Assembly (NCBI GenBank): GCA_023703555.1
Contig: CP097968.1
Coordinates: forward strand, 579,451-643,450
Length of the DNA stretch: 64,000 nt
From: SAR86 cluster bacterium
GTDB lineage: Bacteria > Pseudomonadota > Gammaproteobacteria > Magnimaribacterales > TMED112
Reading direction: 5' to 3'
Below are positions 34,499 through 44,046 of this stretch, one piece after another (the first letter of the stretch is position 1; each line of letters begins with the position of its first letter). The translations under genes were made by a program, and so were the position numbers. Under the pieces are notes generated by a model, which saw nothing but the letters and a program-made list of their open reading frames with translations, made no database searches and was not told the origin of the DNA.

Positions 34499-36895
34499 AT
34501 GAAAAGACAAATTTTGTTTACATCACTCATTACTTTTACATTCTTTATTAATTCGCAGGAATTTGATAACACTGAAGAAGTTGTTGTCACAGCGAATAAG
34601 AAAGAAGAAACGGTTCAAGAAATACCAATGAATATTTCGGTTATAACAGAGGCCGATATTGAAGAAAGAGGTATTACAAACCCAGAAGATTTTCTTAGAA
34701 CGCTTGCTGGCGTTACAACACCTGGCGGTTCGAGGTATTTTACTTTTAGAGGTTTAAATACAAGTCAAGCGCAAAGATCACCTGGAACTTCTTCAACTTT
34801 TGTCGATGACATAAGAGGTCTTAATATGAATATATTTGATGTGCAAAGAATTGAAGTCCTTCGTGGCCCACAAGGCACACTTTATGGCTCAAATGCTATA
34901 GGAGGAACCATAAGATACATCACGAATAAACCTTCAACTGAAGGCTTTGCATCAAAATTTTCTGTTGAGGTTGGAGAAAAAGAATTTGCTGTTGAAAACG
35001 TTCAAATGTACAACGCAATGGTCAATGTTCCTTTATCGGAAAATGTTGCTTTAAGAGCTGTGGCCTCAAAAAGTGTTGATCCGGGAATCTATCAAAATGT
35101 TATGACTGGAAGAGAAGGTGTTGGAACACAAAGAGATGACATGATGAGGGTTACCCTCGGATTTGAGTTTGATCGTCTTGATGGGTATGTAAGATATGAG
35201 GAGATTAACCGAAATGACATTGGTGATAAAGAGAAAGGGAATGGTGATAAACCTGGAACAGCTGATATTCATGTTGCCAACTGCGATACAGCAGGAGCTG
35301 GATGGTGGTACAACTGGGATGGTTATGATAACTGTGCTCGTGTTGCAGGAATAGCTGCAGATCTTGCTGACTATGTGGATTTGCCAGGACTTTCCAGCTA
35401 CAACCCATTGTTGGCATTTGCAGCATTTAGAGATGAAGTGCATGATCAAAGAGATCGAATTGTAAGTTTAAATCTTAATTATGCTGCAGATAATTTCAAT
35501 ACAACATTATCAATGGCAGCGTATGAAACCAGACAAGATTTTGATACAGATTGGAGTCGGATAGATATGGACGATCTATACGCAGGTCCTTTGGTTCTTA
35601 CTGCTGATGATGATACTCAGACGACAGAATTAAGAGTCTTTTCAAATCCTGGTACTATTGAATGGACTGTTGGCTACTTCAGAGACGACTCTCAAGGCGA
35701 ACCAAATCAAATTATTGAAACCCAGTTTGGGCCAAATGCCGAAGCATTTGACTACATTGCGAACATTATTATGGGGTACCCTGATTACACCGGGGATGCA
35801 TACTGTGGTCCTGGACCTTATTGTGCTGATACTCTTGGCTACCCCTATTTGTATTATGGAAGCTATCAATACTATGATAATTCTTCAGAGGAGGCCTTCT
35901 TTGGACAACTCTCATACAATGTGTCTGACAGATTAACTGTTACGTATGGTCTTAGAAACTATCAAATCAATGACTCTTACAAAGGCTCAGAATTTGGAGT
36001 ATTTTACATTGGTGAAAACGGTTGTGACGAGGATGGAGATGGTGCTGGAGATTTTGCTGACGGAGTTACATGTAATGTTCTTGCAGGTAGTGAACAAGGC
36101 AGCAGAGAGAAATTTTCAATTGCATTTACACCATCTGATGATTTAACCCTTTTCATGGTCCAGTCAGAAGGATATAGACCAGGTGGCAACAACGCTGCTT
36201 TGCCGTATTTCTGTGAGAGTGATCCTGAAGCTGCATCTTTTGAAAGAAGGTTTACTTCAGATAGAGCTTCAAACTTTGAGGTTGGAGGCAAATATCGAGG
36301 TAGTTTTAATGGAAATAGCTTTAGCTTGAATGCAACTTACTTCCAAATCGATTGGGAGGACATCATTATTGGTATCGCTCCTGCGTGTGGTTGGTCGTTT
36401 AACTTTAATGGCGGTCAAGCAGAAACTAGTGGTTTAGAGATAGATCTTGTTTACGATCTTACAGATAACCTGTATTTAGACTTCTCTGGTGCCTTTATGT
36501 CAGCTGAAACAACAGTAGCAATTGAGAGTTTTGATGCTGAAGCTGGAGCAAGACTTCCTGGGACAGTAGAAAACCAGTTTAACTTAGGTCTTACCTACGA
36601 AGCTCAGTTACTAGGATTGCCTTCGTACGCACGACTAGATCTACTTTCCTATGGCGATAGTTATGCTACATTCACTAGAGCAACAAATATGTATTCACCT
36701 GACTACACTAAATTAAACCTTAACGCAGGTATGAATTTTGGTAATTCAGCTGTTCAATTATCCGTTGATAACTTGACTGACGAAAGAACTGAAGCCATTA
36801 GATATGCAATTGATTCTCCTAGTTGGAGACCAAGAGACTATCTACAGTGGATTCCACCAAGATCCGTTACCGTGAGGTACATATTTAGTTTCTAA
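34499..36895 (+). CDS. TonB-dependent receptor (798 residues)
   Basis: Signal peptide MKRQILFTSLITFTFFINSQ, TonB-box-like EEVVVTANKKEETVQEIPMN, plug with DVQRIEVLRGPQGTLYGSNAIGGTIRYITNKP and a barrel ending SVTVRYIFSF with the C-terminal Phe. The plug is of the RGPQGTLYG class, like the receptor at 24119-26878, and differs from the GADAVAG class of the other three. It lies at the edge of the glucan block, so glucan uptake is possible but unproven. No clear ribosome-binding site upstream of the ATG; a terminator follows. Confidence 0.94.
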   Translation: MKRQILFTSLITFTFFINSQEFDNTEEVVVTANKKEETVQEIPMNISVITEADIEERGITNPEDFLRTLAGVTTPGGSRYFTFRGLNTSQAQRSPGTSSTFVDDIRGLNMNIFDVQRIEVLRGPQGTLYGSNAIGGTIRYITNKPSTEGFASKFSVEVGEKEFAVENVQMYNAMVNVPLSENVALRAVASKSVDPGIYQNVMTGREGVGTQRDDMMRVTLGFEFDRLDGYVRYEEINRNDIGDKEKGNGDKPGTADIHVANCDTAGAGWWYNWDGYDNCARVAGIAADLADYVDLPGLSSYNPLLAFAAFRDEVHDQRDRIVSLNLNYAADNFNTTLSMAAYETRQDFDTDWSRIDMDDLYAGPLVLTADDDTQTTELRVFSNPGTIEWTVGYFRDDSQGEPNQIIETQFGPNAEAFDYIANIIMGYPDYTGDAYCGPGPYCADTLGYPYLYYGSYQYYDNSSEEAFFGQLSYNVSDRLTVTYGLRNYQINDSYKGSEFGVFYIGENGCDEDGDGAGDFADGVTCNVLAGSEQGSREKFSIAFTPSDDLTLFMVQSEGYRPGGNNAALPYFCESDPEAASFERRFTSDRASNFEVGGKYRGSFNGNSFSLNATYFQIDWEDIIIGIAPACGWSFNFNGGQAETSGLEIDLVYDLTDNLYLDFSGAFMSAETTVAIESFDAEAGARLPGTVENQFNLGLTYEAQLLGLPSYARLDLLSYGDSYATFTRATNMYSPDYTKLNLNAGMNFGNSAVQLSVDNLTDERTEAIRYAIDSPSWRPRDYLQWIPPRSVTVRYIFSF

Positions 36896-36901
36896 GTTTC
36901 A

Positions 36902-36927
36902 AGGGCGGGGAAATCCGCCTTTTTTTT
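36902..36927 (+). terminator. Rho-independent terminator after the TonB receptor
   Basis: GGCGG - GGAAAT - CCGCC stem followed by eight T, seven bases after the receptor stop codon. The GTG start of the M23 peptidase gene begins at the first base after the T-run. Confidence 0.9.
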
Positions 36928-37530
36928 GTGTTCTACGTTCTTTATATTTTTTTATTGAATTTATGGCTAAGTTCTAGTGATGTTTGCGAGTACTCATCAG
37001 ATGAGGAAGAATTTGCGCCTGTACAATACGTTGTCAGTAAAGAGCTTGAGCTAAAAGATGTATTATCCCCAACTGTTTATACATCAAGAGAAGAATTTGA
37101 GGGAGTCATTGGATCTTTAGCAGTTCATGAGGGAGTAGATTATATCAATGATAATGAGTTGATTGCTGATGTGCCTGTATTTGCTGTTGATGAAGGAAGG
37201 ATTGTATATGTTAGAACTGGTTGTCCAGAAGAAAAACCTTTTAAAAGAAACAATTTATTGCGTGAATGTGGAGCCGGTTGGGGCAATCACATCGTTGTTG
37301 AGCACAAAGGCTATTACTCGCGGCTAGCTCATTTGAGGCTTGATAGTATCGATATAAAAGTGAATGATTTAGTCAAAAAGGGTGATATTTTGGCATATAT
37401 GGGTAACTCAGGAAGAAGTGATGAAAGACATTTGCACTTTGAATTAGGCCTTAAGAGCTCCGGCTTCATTTCTTGTTCATCATCACAATCTTTTGATGGC
37501 GTTATAGATCCTAAGAATTTTGGTTATTAA
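36928..37530 (+). CDS. Secreted M23-family metallopeptidase (LytM-like)
   Basis: A 200-residue protein with a signal peptide-like start (VLYIFLLNLWLSSSDV) and an M23 domain whose zinc ligands are visible: His67 and Asp71 in HEGVDY, His135 in SRLAHL and the HxH 168-170 in ERHLHFEL. GDILAYMGNSGRSDERHLHFEL is the usual end of the catalytic core. Active members cut peptidoglycan cross-bridges; all ligands are present here, so activity is plausible. The GTG at 36928 follows the terminator T-run directly with no ribosome-binding site. If the start is elsewhere, only a shorter signal peptide would result. Confidence 0.85.
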   Translation: MFYVLYIFLLNLWLSSSDVCEYSSDEEEFAPVQYVVSKELELKDVLSPTVYTSREEFEGVIGSLAVHEGVDYINDNELIADVPVFAVDEGRIVYVRTGCPEEKPFKRNNLLRECGAGWGNHIVVEHKGYYSRLAHLRLDSIDIKVNDLVKKGDILAYMGNSGRSDERHLHFELGLKSSGFISCSSSQSFDGVIDPKNFGY

Positions 37531-37889
37531 GATATTAGCTAATCCAAGCTATCACTGGGAAAATTCTAATCTTAACGGCAAGCAAACACTGCTTAAACTT
37601 ACATTAGAAGAACCACTGCAGATGAGTGGAACAAAACTTGGAACACCTGATTTTTGTTTAGGTTATAAGCTTTTAACCAAAAAGTATAAGAATAAGGCGG
37701 AGATGGTGGAGCCAAGGGGGATCGAACCCCTGACCTCAACACTGCCAGTGTTGCGCTCTCCCAGCTGAGCTATGGCCCCATGAATATACATTATATTTAG
37801 TTTTATTTGGTATTCAAAAACTGTCTTAAAACTTGATAATCATAGTAAATTCTAGTTAAATAAATGTTAATAATGAGGGGGATCTCAAT
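37531..37889. other. Longest stretch without a protein gene
   Basis: These 359 bases hold the tRNA-Ala gene (37704-37779, minus strand) and the upstream region of the next TonB receptor. The 37531-37703 part is AT-rich and has no start with a ribosome-binding site. An open frame across it runs into the antisense of the tRNA (the MVEPRGIEPL type of false peptide), so I do not call a gene. GAGGGGG at 37875-37881 is the ribosome-binding site of the following receptor. Confidence 0.7.
37704..37779 (-). tRNA. tRNA-Ala(GGC)
   Basis: A 76-base cloverleaf starting GGGGCCATAGCTCAGC and ending with an encoded CCA. The anticodon loop CTGGCAG gives GGC (codons GCC and GCU). The acceptor stem holds one G-U pair, consistent with alanine identity. 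Confidence 0.98.
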
Positions 37890-40883
37890 ATGAATACAAA
37901 TTTTAGACTTTTAATATTATTTTTAGCTACTTTCACGTTCCTAACGAACGCGCAAGAAGCAGACAACGACGTTGAAGAAGTAGTAGTTGTTGGTACTCAG
38001 ATTAAGGGTGCTCAAATCAACGAGGCTTTGCCTGTAAGCATAGTAACTGCTGAGGATATCGCAGATTTAGGTATTGACTCAGGAGATGAATTAATAGAAT
38101 CGTTACCAGAACAAGGTATTAACCAGTTTGACGAGACAGGTGACACAGGTGGTGTGAACGGTGTTAGGGGAGATGCAAGCTCCTTCGATATCAGATCACT
38201 AGGTACTGGTAATACGCTAGTTCTTCTGAATGGTAGAAGAATGATTTCAACTGCAAGCAACCAAACCGAGGAAATTGGTGGAAGTTTTGTTCCTGTTGAA
38301 AGCCCTAACTCACAAACATTGCCGCTAGGCTTGATTGATAGAGTTGAGCTTTTGAGGGATGGTGCAGCAGCTATATATGGTTCGGATGCTGTTGCAGGTG
38401 TTGTAAATAATGTTCTTGATACAGATTTTGAGGGTTTTGTGATGAATGTAAGATACAAAAACTTCGAACATTTTAATAGAGACGACCACACAGTAACAAT
38501 GAAGTGGGGAGAGTCGTTTAATGAAGGCAGAACGTCTGTTTCTTCTTTCTTCACATTTTATGATAGAGATAGAATTAGGGCATCAGAAGATGAAGTGATG
38601 GGACAATGTGATCGAAGAATATTTGATACAGATGGATCCTTAACAAGACATGATTGTTCAACAACAAGCCCATGGGCACAGCTTGATATGACAAGTGGTA
38701 GAGACAGTAGCTATACTGACTCTGCTGGTGAATTTATAATTTATCCAGCAGGACATCCTGATTGTAGATTAGATTTAAGTACTGTAACTTCTATGCAAGG
38801 TGTATGTGCTGCTAGCGATGCTGCAGGAAACTTTTATCACAATTGGTATACAGATAGAGATTACGTCGGCGATCTTCAAAGACATAACTTCTTTACATTT
38901 CTTAACCATGATATGGGTAATGGCATGGAGATGTTTGCAGAATTTGGGTACTACAAATCAGATTACACCTCTAACAGAGAGCAAGGCTCTGGCTTTGGTT
39001 CAGCCGCACATGTAATTCCAGTAGATCATCCATTTAACTGGACAGGGAAAAGGCTTTATCTTGAAAACTATAGACCTGTTGACTTTGGACCTAGACGAAT
39101 CTTTGTTGAAAGAGACACAACAAGAGCTCTTCTTGGTTTTAGAGGCTCATTGGCATCTGGTTGGGATTGGGAATCGGCAGTAGTATGGAGTGAAGCAAGA
39201 TCAGAGGATTTAACAAAAAATAGAATCTCAAATACTGGAATGGATGCCCTTCTTCAATCAGGGCTTTATAATCCTTTTAATGGTGCTGGATTCTTAGCTG
39301 ATGGCTTTACAGGCACCCGTTATGCTTCTATTGACCTGACACCAGGCGCAACACAAGAAGCAATGGATACTGCTAGAATTGATGTCTCAAGAGATTCTGG
39401 CAGAGACTTACAAACCTTTGACTTTAGATTGCAAAGGCCTGATTTATTTAGTCTTCCTGCAGGATCAGTTGCAGTAGCAACGGGAGTTGAATGGAGATAT
39501 CAAGCGTACTTTGATGACAGAGATCCCTACCTTGATGGAACTATTCCTTTTGTTAGGAGATCTGGAAGTGGTGCATTTAGTACAAGAAATACTTACACGC
39601 ACCCATTTGTATCAAATGTATGGGGATCATCTGCTACAGGTGATAACGATGGAAGCAGAACGGTAACATCATTCTATGCGGAAGCACTTGTGCCAGTTGT
39701 TTCAAGAGAAATGAATATTCCATTTGTGCAAGCCTTTGACCTGCAATTGGCTTATAGACAAGAAGCTCTTTCAGATGTTGAGGGGGAGGATGTCTCAAGA
39801 TTTGCATTTGGTTGGAGAGTTTCAGATGCAATACTACTACGAGGTTCTTTCCAAGAAACCTTCAGAGCTCCAAACCTTTATACAGTATATGAAGGTCTTG
39901 GCTCAAGAGTAAACGCCCGTTATGACTGGGCAGCAGTTTATGTTGATGACGCGGCTACAGCGGCAGGACTTGGTTCAGCTGTACTCTGGGATAGTGATGG
40001 AAGGTACTCTGTTATAAGAAACTATGCTGGAACAACAGACCTAAAATCTGAAACTGCAGATAATACAACTCTAGGTATTGTAATTGAGCCTTTAGATGGC
40101 CTATCTCTTACTTACGATACTTGGGAAATTGAGTCCGATGGGACAGTTGGTTTGTTTGGTGAAGACAATTCTATGTTGCTAGATTTAGTTTTAAGATTGC
40201 AATCTAACGACTTAAATAATTGTAATAATGTCGTAACTAATCCAGACGTATTTAGAAGCGATCCTGATGAGGATGAAGCTGCAGCAATGATAGCTGTTGG
40301 CATATGCCCATTTGGACAAGCAGATAGAGTGCTGAACGAATATGAAAACTTAGGTGTTAGATTGGTTAGTGGTTGGGACGCTGGCGCGTTTTATGATGTT
40401 GATCTACCTTTTGGTAGCTTAACACTTAAACATCAAGTTGCTTTCTGGGATAAAAAGTCACAAGAGATACCTGGAAAAGCAGATCCGATATTGGCGGCAT
40501 ATGACAGTGGTCTTATTGATCCAGTCGATTTTCCACTGGTAGGTTTTGGTGAACTTGTAAAGATTGAAGGCACGCCTAAAATGAGAACTAAATCCACACT
40601 TAGACTCAGAACAGGTGCTTATACTGTTGGATTGACACAAACAGGAAGATCGGAGGTTCTAGAGCCAGATGTAGCACTTAGACCAGTGGCTGCTTTTAGC
40701 AGACTAAATGCTTATGTAGATTACAGATTTGATCTTAATGATGCTAATGCAAGATTAAGGTTTGGTGTAAACAATGTTCATGATAGAAGAGCTCCACTTG
40801 CTGACTACAGATTTGGGTTCTTAGGTGACTTAGATAATAACACCCGAAGAAGTTTCTACTTAGACTTTAGAGTAAGTTATTAA
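37890..40883 (+). CDS. TonB-dependent receptor (997 residues) upstream of DASS and GGT
   Basis: Signal peptide MNTNFRLLILFLATFTFLTNAQ, acidic linker, EEVVVVGTQIKG as TonB-box region, a plug with GNTLVLLNGRRMI and LIDRVELLRDGAAAIYGSDAVAGVVNNVL, and a barrel ending RRSFYLDFRVSY. GAGGGGG eight bases upstream sets the start. It shares the DAVAG plug type with the receptors at 1-3161 and 4606-7869. Only 14 bases separate it from the DASS symporter, and the gamma-glutamyltransferase follows with an overlap, suggesting a common operon for one nutrient, perhaps glutathione or a gamma-glutamyl peptide (inference). Confidence 0.94.
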   Translation: MNTNFRLLILFLATFTFLTNAQEADNDVEEVVVVGTQIKGAQINEALPVSIVTAEDIADLGIDSGDELIESLPEQGINQFDETGDTGGVNGVRGDASSFDIRSLGTGNTLVLLNGRRMISTASNQTEEIGGSFVPVESPNSQTLPLGLIDRVELLRDGAAAIYGSDAVAGVVNNVLDTDFEGFVMNVRYKNFEHFNRDDHTVTMKWGESFNEGRTSVSSFFTFYDRDRIRASEDEVMGQCDRRIFDTDGSLTRHDCSTTSPWAQLDMTSGRDSSYTDSAGEFIIYPAGHPDCRLDLSTVTSMQGVCAASDAAGNFYHNWYTDRDYVGDLQRHNFFTFLNHDMGNGMEMFAEFGYYKSDYTSNREQGSGFGSAAHVIPVDHPFNWTGKRLYLENYRPVDFGPRRIFVERDTTRALLGFRGSLASGWDWESAVVWSEARSEDLTKNRISNTGMDALLQSGLYNPFNGAGFLADGFTGTRYASIDLTPGATQEAMDTARIDVSRDSGRDLQTFDFRLQRPDLFSLPAGSVAVATGVEWRYQAYFDDRDPYLDGTIPFVRRSGSGAFSTRNTYTHPFVSNVWGSSATGDNDGSRTVTSFYAEALVPVVSREMNIPFVQAFDLQLAYRQEALSDVEGEDVSRFAFGWRVSDAILLRGSFQETFRAPNLYTVYEGLGSRVNARYDWAAVYVDDAATAAGLGSAVLWDSDGRYSVIRNYAGTTDLKSETADNTTLGIVIEPLDGLSLTYDTWEIESDGTVGLFGEDNSMLLDLVLRLQSNDLNNCNNVVTNPDVFRSDPDEDEAAAMIAVGICPFGQADRVLNEYENLGVRLVSGWDAGAFYDVDLPFGSLTLKHQVAFWDKKSQEIPGKADPILAAYDSGLIDPVDFPLVGFGELVKIEGTPKMRTKSTLRLRTGAYTVGLTQTGRSEVLEPDVALRPVAAFSRLNAYVDYRFDLNDANARLRFGVNNVHDRRAPLADYRFGFLGDLDNNTRRSFYLDFRVSY

Positions 40884-40897
40884 CTAACTTTACTTGA

Positions 40898-42358
40898 ATG
40901 TTTTTTTCCAGCCCAAAGGCCATAGGTTTTTGGGCTGGTTTAGTTTTATTCCTATTTTTTTGTTTTTTACCATCAACTGAAACCCTCTCAAAAGACGCAA
41001 TATACGTTACAGCAGTAGTTGTATTGATGGCTACTTGGTGGGCAACTGAAGCTATTCCCTTGCCAGCAACTGCCCTTTTACCATTGGCGCTCTTTCCAAT
41101 GTTAGGGATTTTTGGAGATATCCCATCTAAAGATGCATTTCAACTTGCTGCCAATCCTTATGCCCATAATAATGTTTTCTTATTTTTAGGGGGTTTTATA
41201 TTAGCTCTAGCTATCGAAAAAGTTAATTTACATAAAAGAATGGCATTAAAAATGCTTTTAATGGTTGGCACAGATTCAAAATATCTAATTGGTGGATTTA
41301 TGTTAGTTAGTGGCTTGTTAAGTATGTGGATTTTTAATACTTCAACTACTTTGATGCTGCTGCCAATAGCTCTTGCTGTTGCTACAGTTGTAAAAACAAC
41401 AACTAATGATACCGATAATCTTCAATTTCAAAATTTTCAAGTGTCGTTGCTGCTTGGAATAGCATATGCGGCAACGATAGGTGGAATGGCTACTATCGTT
41501 GGAACAGGGCCTAATGTACTTGTGGTTGGGCTTCTTTTAGATGAAGGTATTGAAGTAGATTTCCTTAGCTGGATGGTCCTAGCTACACCAATATCGGCAA
41601 TAATGCTAATTGCTGGTTGGTTATTGCTTACAAATGTTATCTTTCCAAGTGCACTCAGTGGTTCAGAAAGAACGAAAATTGAATTACAAAATCTCTATAA
41701 TCAACTTGGGAGGGTCAGCAATGATGAAAGAAAGGTTTTTATTATTTTCTGTATTACCGCCTTTTGTTGGATATTTCGAAAGCTTCTTATTTTAATCCCA
41801 GGTCTTGAAGGCTTAACCGACTATGGTATTGCAATATTTGCAGCACTTGCATTGTTTATCACACCGTCTACAAAAAAGGGTGGCTTGCTGGAATGGAGTG
41901 CGACTAAAAACTTACCATGGGGGATCTTAATTCTCTTTGGTGGAGGCCTGTCAATTGCGGCTCAAATAAAAGCCACAGGTCTTGGTATTTGGATAGGGTC
42001 CTTCTTTTCAATTCTTGGCGATGTTAATCCGCTAGTTCTTATTTTTGTAATAGTTACCATAGTAGTATTCTTAACAGAAGTTACATCAAACCAAGCCACA
42101 ACTGCGACTTTTGTCCCAATAATGTTTGCAATAGCTTTTGGTCTTGGGTTTGATAAAGCTCAACTAGCAATCCCAGTTGCTCTTGCAGCTAGTTGTGCCT
42201 TTATGCTACCGGTTGCCACACCACCAAATGCAATTGTCTACGGCTCAGAAAAATTTACTATTGCGCAGATGATAAGAGCAGGCTTTTACATCAACATAGT
42301 GGGAATAGCTGTCGTAACTGTTTTTGCAACTTATGTGCTGCCACAAGTAATCTCATGA
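40898..42358 (+). CDS. DASS-family sodium/anion symporter (SLC13 type)
   Basis: A 486-residue membrane protein with about 11-12 helices and an inverted repeat. The family motifs are GGFILALAIEKVNLHKRMAL, SMWIFNTSTTLMLLPIA (SNT-like motif, here FNTST), ATIGGMATIVGTGPNVLVVGLL, and in the second half EVTSNQATTATFVPIM and PVATPPNAIVYGSEKFT. DASS carriers import dicarboxylates, citrate or sulfate together with Na+. It is 14 bases after a TonB receptor and its stop overlaps the gamma-glutamyltransferase start by four bases (ATGA), so the cargo may be a product of that enzyme, such as glutamate. That is inference. Confidence 0.92.
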   Translation: MFFSSPKAIGFWAGLVLFLFFCFLPSTETLSKDAIYVTAVVVLMATWWATEAIPLPATALLPLALFPMLGIFGDIPSKDAFQLAANPYAHNNVFLFLGGFILALAIEKVNLHKRMALKMLLMVGTDSKYLIGGFMLVSGLLSMWIFNTSTTLMLLPIALAVATVVKTTTNDTDNLQFQNFQVSLLLGIAYAATIGGMATIVGTGPNVLVVGLLLDEGIEVDFLSWMVLATPISAIMLIAGWLLLTNVIFPSALSGSERTKIELQNLYNQLGRVSNDERKVFIIFCITAFCWIFRKLLILIPGLEGLTDYGIAIFAALALFITPSTKKGGLLEWSATKNLPWGILILFGGGLSIAAQIKATGLGIWIGSFFSILGDVNPLVLIFVIVTIVVFLTEVTSNQATTATFVPIMFAIAFGLGFDKAQLAIPVALAASCAFMLPVATPPNAIVYGSEKFTIAQMIRAGFYINIVGIAVVTVFATYVLPQVIS

Positions 42359-44046
42359 AAAGACTGATATTACTCTTTTTTTCTTTACCTATTATCTCGT
42401 CAAGTTATCTAGATTATTCGCATCCTTATCATCCAACTTCATCTGACAAAGGAATGGTAGTTTCACAAAATTATCTGTCATCAGATATTGGAGCTAAAAT
42501 ACTCTCAAAGGGTGGGAACGCTGTAGATGCTGCAATAGCCGTTGGTTTTTCTCTAACTGCAACACTTCCAAGAGCTGGGAATATTGGAGGTGGTGGTTTT
42601 ATGTTAATTTATAACGCTAGTGAAAAAACTGTTATCTCAATTGACTTCCGATCAATGGCACCCGCCAGTGCCTCGTACGATTTTTATCATAAAGACGGCA
42701 AGCGACTACCAGATATTAGTACTGGTTATAAATCAATCGCCGTACCAGGCACAGTTGCAGGCTTGCTTAAAGCGCATGATTTGTATGGCTCGCTTCCTCT
42801 AGCAGAATTAATTCAGCCAACATTAGATCTACTTGAAGCAGGCGTACCAATCACAGAAGACCTTTTTTTTGCGTTGGGTTCAGAGGAGCAACTCCAGGAA
42901 GATGATGAATCTGTCTCTATCTATTTCAACAATGGAGTGGTTAGAGGTGGTCTTCTGCGAAACCCTGATCTTGTCTTAACTCTGAAAAGAATAATAAAAA
43001 ACGGTGCGGCGGGCTTCTATGAGGGTGAAACAGCAGATTTATTTGAAAAAGCAATGATTGCCAATGGCGGCCTAATAAGAAAATCAGACATGGCACAATA
43101 TAAGGCTCAGCTTAGTGAACCAATTAGCGTCTCTTATAAGGGACATACAGTGTATTCTCAGGGGCCACCCAGTGGTGGAGGTATAGCGATACTCTCTTCA
43201 CTTAAAATATTTGAACAATTCAATGCAGAAGACTTCGCGCCAAACAAAGCGAGCTTTTATCATCTATTGGCAGAGATCATGAAATTTGGGCATCAGAACC
43301 GAACAAAGTTTATTGGAGATCCGAGTTTTAATGAAATTCCTATTGAGTTTCTTTTATCAGAAAAAGTGGCTTTACAAAAAAGTGAAAAGATAAATCTCAA
43401 AAGAGCAAGCAAAGATCAAAGAATATCTAAATGGGCAACTGATATTGAAGATCAATTCCTCTCAAAGGACACCACACATTACTCAATTGTTGATAACGAA
43501 GGTAATGCTGTTGCAACAACATATACACTTGGCTATTCATTTGGTTCTGGAGTAACAATACCAGGGACAGGTGTGCTCACAAATAATCAGATGTATAACT
43601 TTTCAATGGATTATGGACTAAAAGATACCATCCATTTAAGTGGTTCTCCTGCGAATAAATTAGAACCATTTAAACGGCCAATGAGCTCCATGGCACCAGT
43701 AATGATTTTTGACGAAAAAATGAGGCTTAAATTGATTACTGGCTCCCCAGGAGGGGGGCAAATACCAGATATTAATCTTCAAGTAATCATTAATGTTCTT
43801 GATTATGATCTTGATATTGGGCTGGCAACCATGTTGCCAAGAATCCATCACTATTTTCCTGGAGACGTACTTGATTACGAGGCAACAGTAAGTAGTGATA
43901 CACTCAGAATCCTAAAACTTTATGGCCATAAGGTTAAACTCAGCGATACAATCGGCAGTAGTCAATCCATATTAATAAAAGATGAGGTTAAATATGGTTT
44001 TGCAGATCTTAGGCGTCCAGACGCAAAAGTTAGCATCCAGCAATAA
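42355..44046 (+). CDS. ggt: Gamma-glutamyltransferase (glutathione hydrolase), secreted
   Basis: A 563-residue Ntn-hydrolase precursor from the ATG at 42355; the frame is open further up but overlaps the symporter gene there. Signal peptide MKRLILLFFSLPIISSS. The large subunit has GMVVSQNYLSSDIGAKIL and GNIGGGGFMLIY (binding of the gamma-glutamyl group). The autocleavage site is within SKDTTHYSIVDNEGNAVATTYTLGYSFGSG, where the first Thr of TTHYS is the nucleophile; RPMSSMAPVMIFDE and ITGSPGGGQIP follow. It cuts gamma-glutamyl bonds (glutathione, gamma-glutamyl peptides) in the periplasm. Its last 17 bases overlap gltX, which converges on it. Confidence 0.93.
   Translation: MKRLILLFFSLPIISSSYLDYSHPYHPTSSDKGMVVSQNYLSSDIGAKILSKGGNAVDAAIAVGFSLTATLPRAGNIGGGGFMLIYNASEKTVISIDFRSMAPASASYDFYHKDGKRLPDISTGYKSIAVPGTVAGLLKAHDLYGSLPLAELIQPTLDLLEAGVPITEDLFFALGSEEQLQEDDESVSIYFNNGVVRGGLLRNPDLVLTLKRIIKNGAAGFYEGETADLFEKAMIANGGLIRKSDMAQYKAQLSEPISVSYKGHTVYSQGPPSGGGIAILSSLKIFEQFNAEDFAPNKASFYHLLAEIMKFGHQNRTKFIGDPSFNEIPIEFLLSEKVALQKSEKINLKRASKDQRISKWATDIEDQFLSKDTTHYSIVDNEGNAVATTYTLGYSFGSGVTIPGTGVLTNNQMYNFSMDYGLKDTIHLSGSPANKLEPFKRPMSSMAPVMIFDEKMRLKLITGSPGGGQIPDINLQVIINVLDYDLDIGLATMLPRIHHYFPGDVLDYEATVSSDTLRILKLYGHKVKLSDTIGSSQSILIKDEVKYGFADLRRPDAKVSIQQ

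Noticed and set aside
35066-36291. Several frames opposite or within the TonB receptor gene
   Set aside because: All are out-of-frame shadows of the receptor, which has a full signal peptide, plug and barrel; none has a ribosome-binding site or recognisable domain.
37520-37768. Open frame of 82 codons after the M23 peptidase gene
   Set aside because: It begins with TTG inside the peptidase gene and runs through the antisense of tRNA-Ala, giving the well-known false peptide ending ...GIEPLTSTLPVLRSPS. No ribosome-binding site.
42193-42354. Longer N-terminus for gamma-glutamyltransferase
   Set aside because: This part lies inside the symporter gene; the ATG at 42355 starts a normal signal peptide and overlaps the symporter stop as ATGA.
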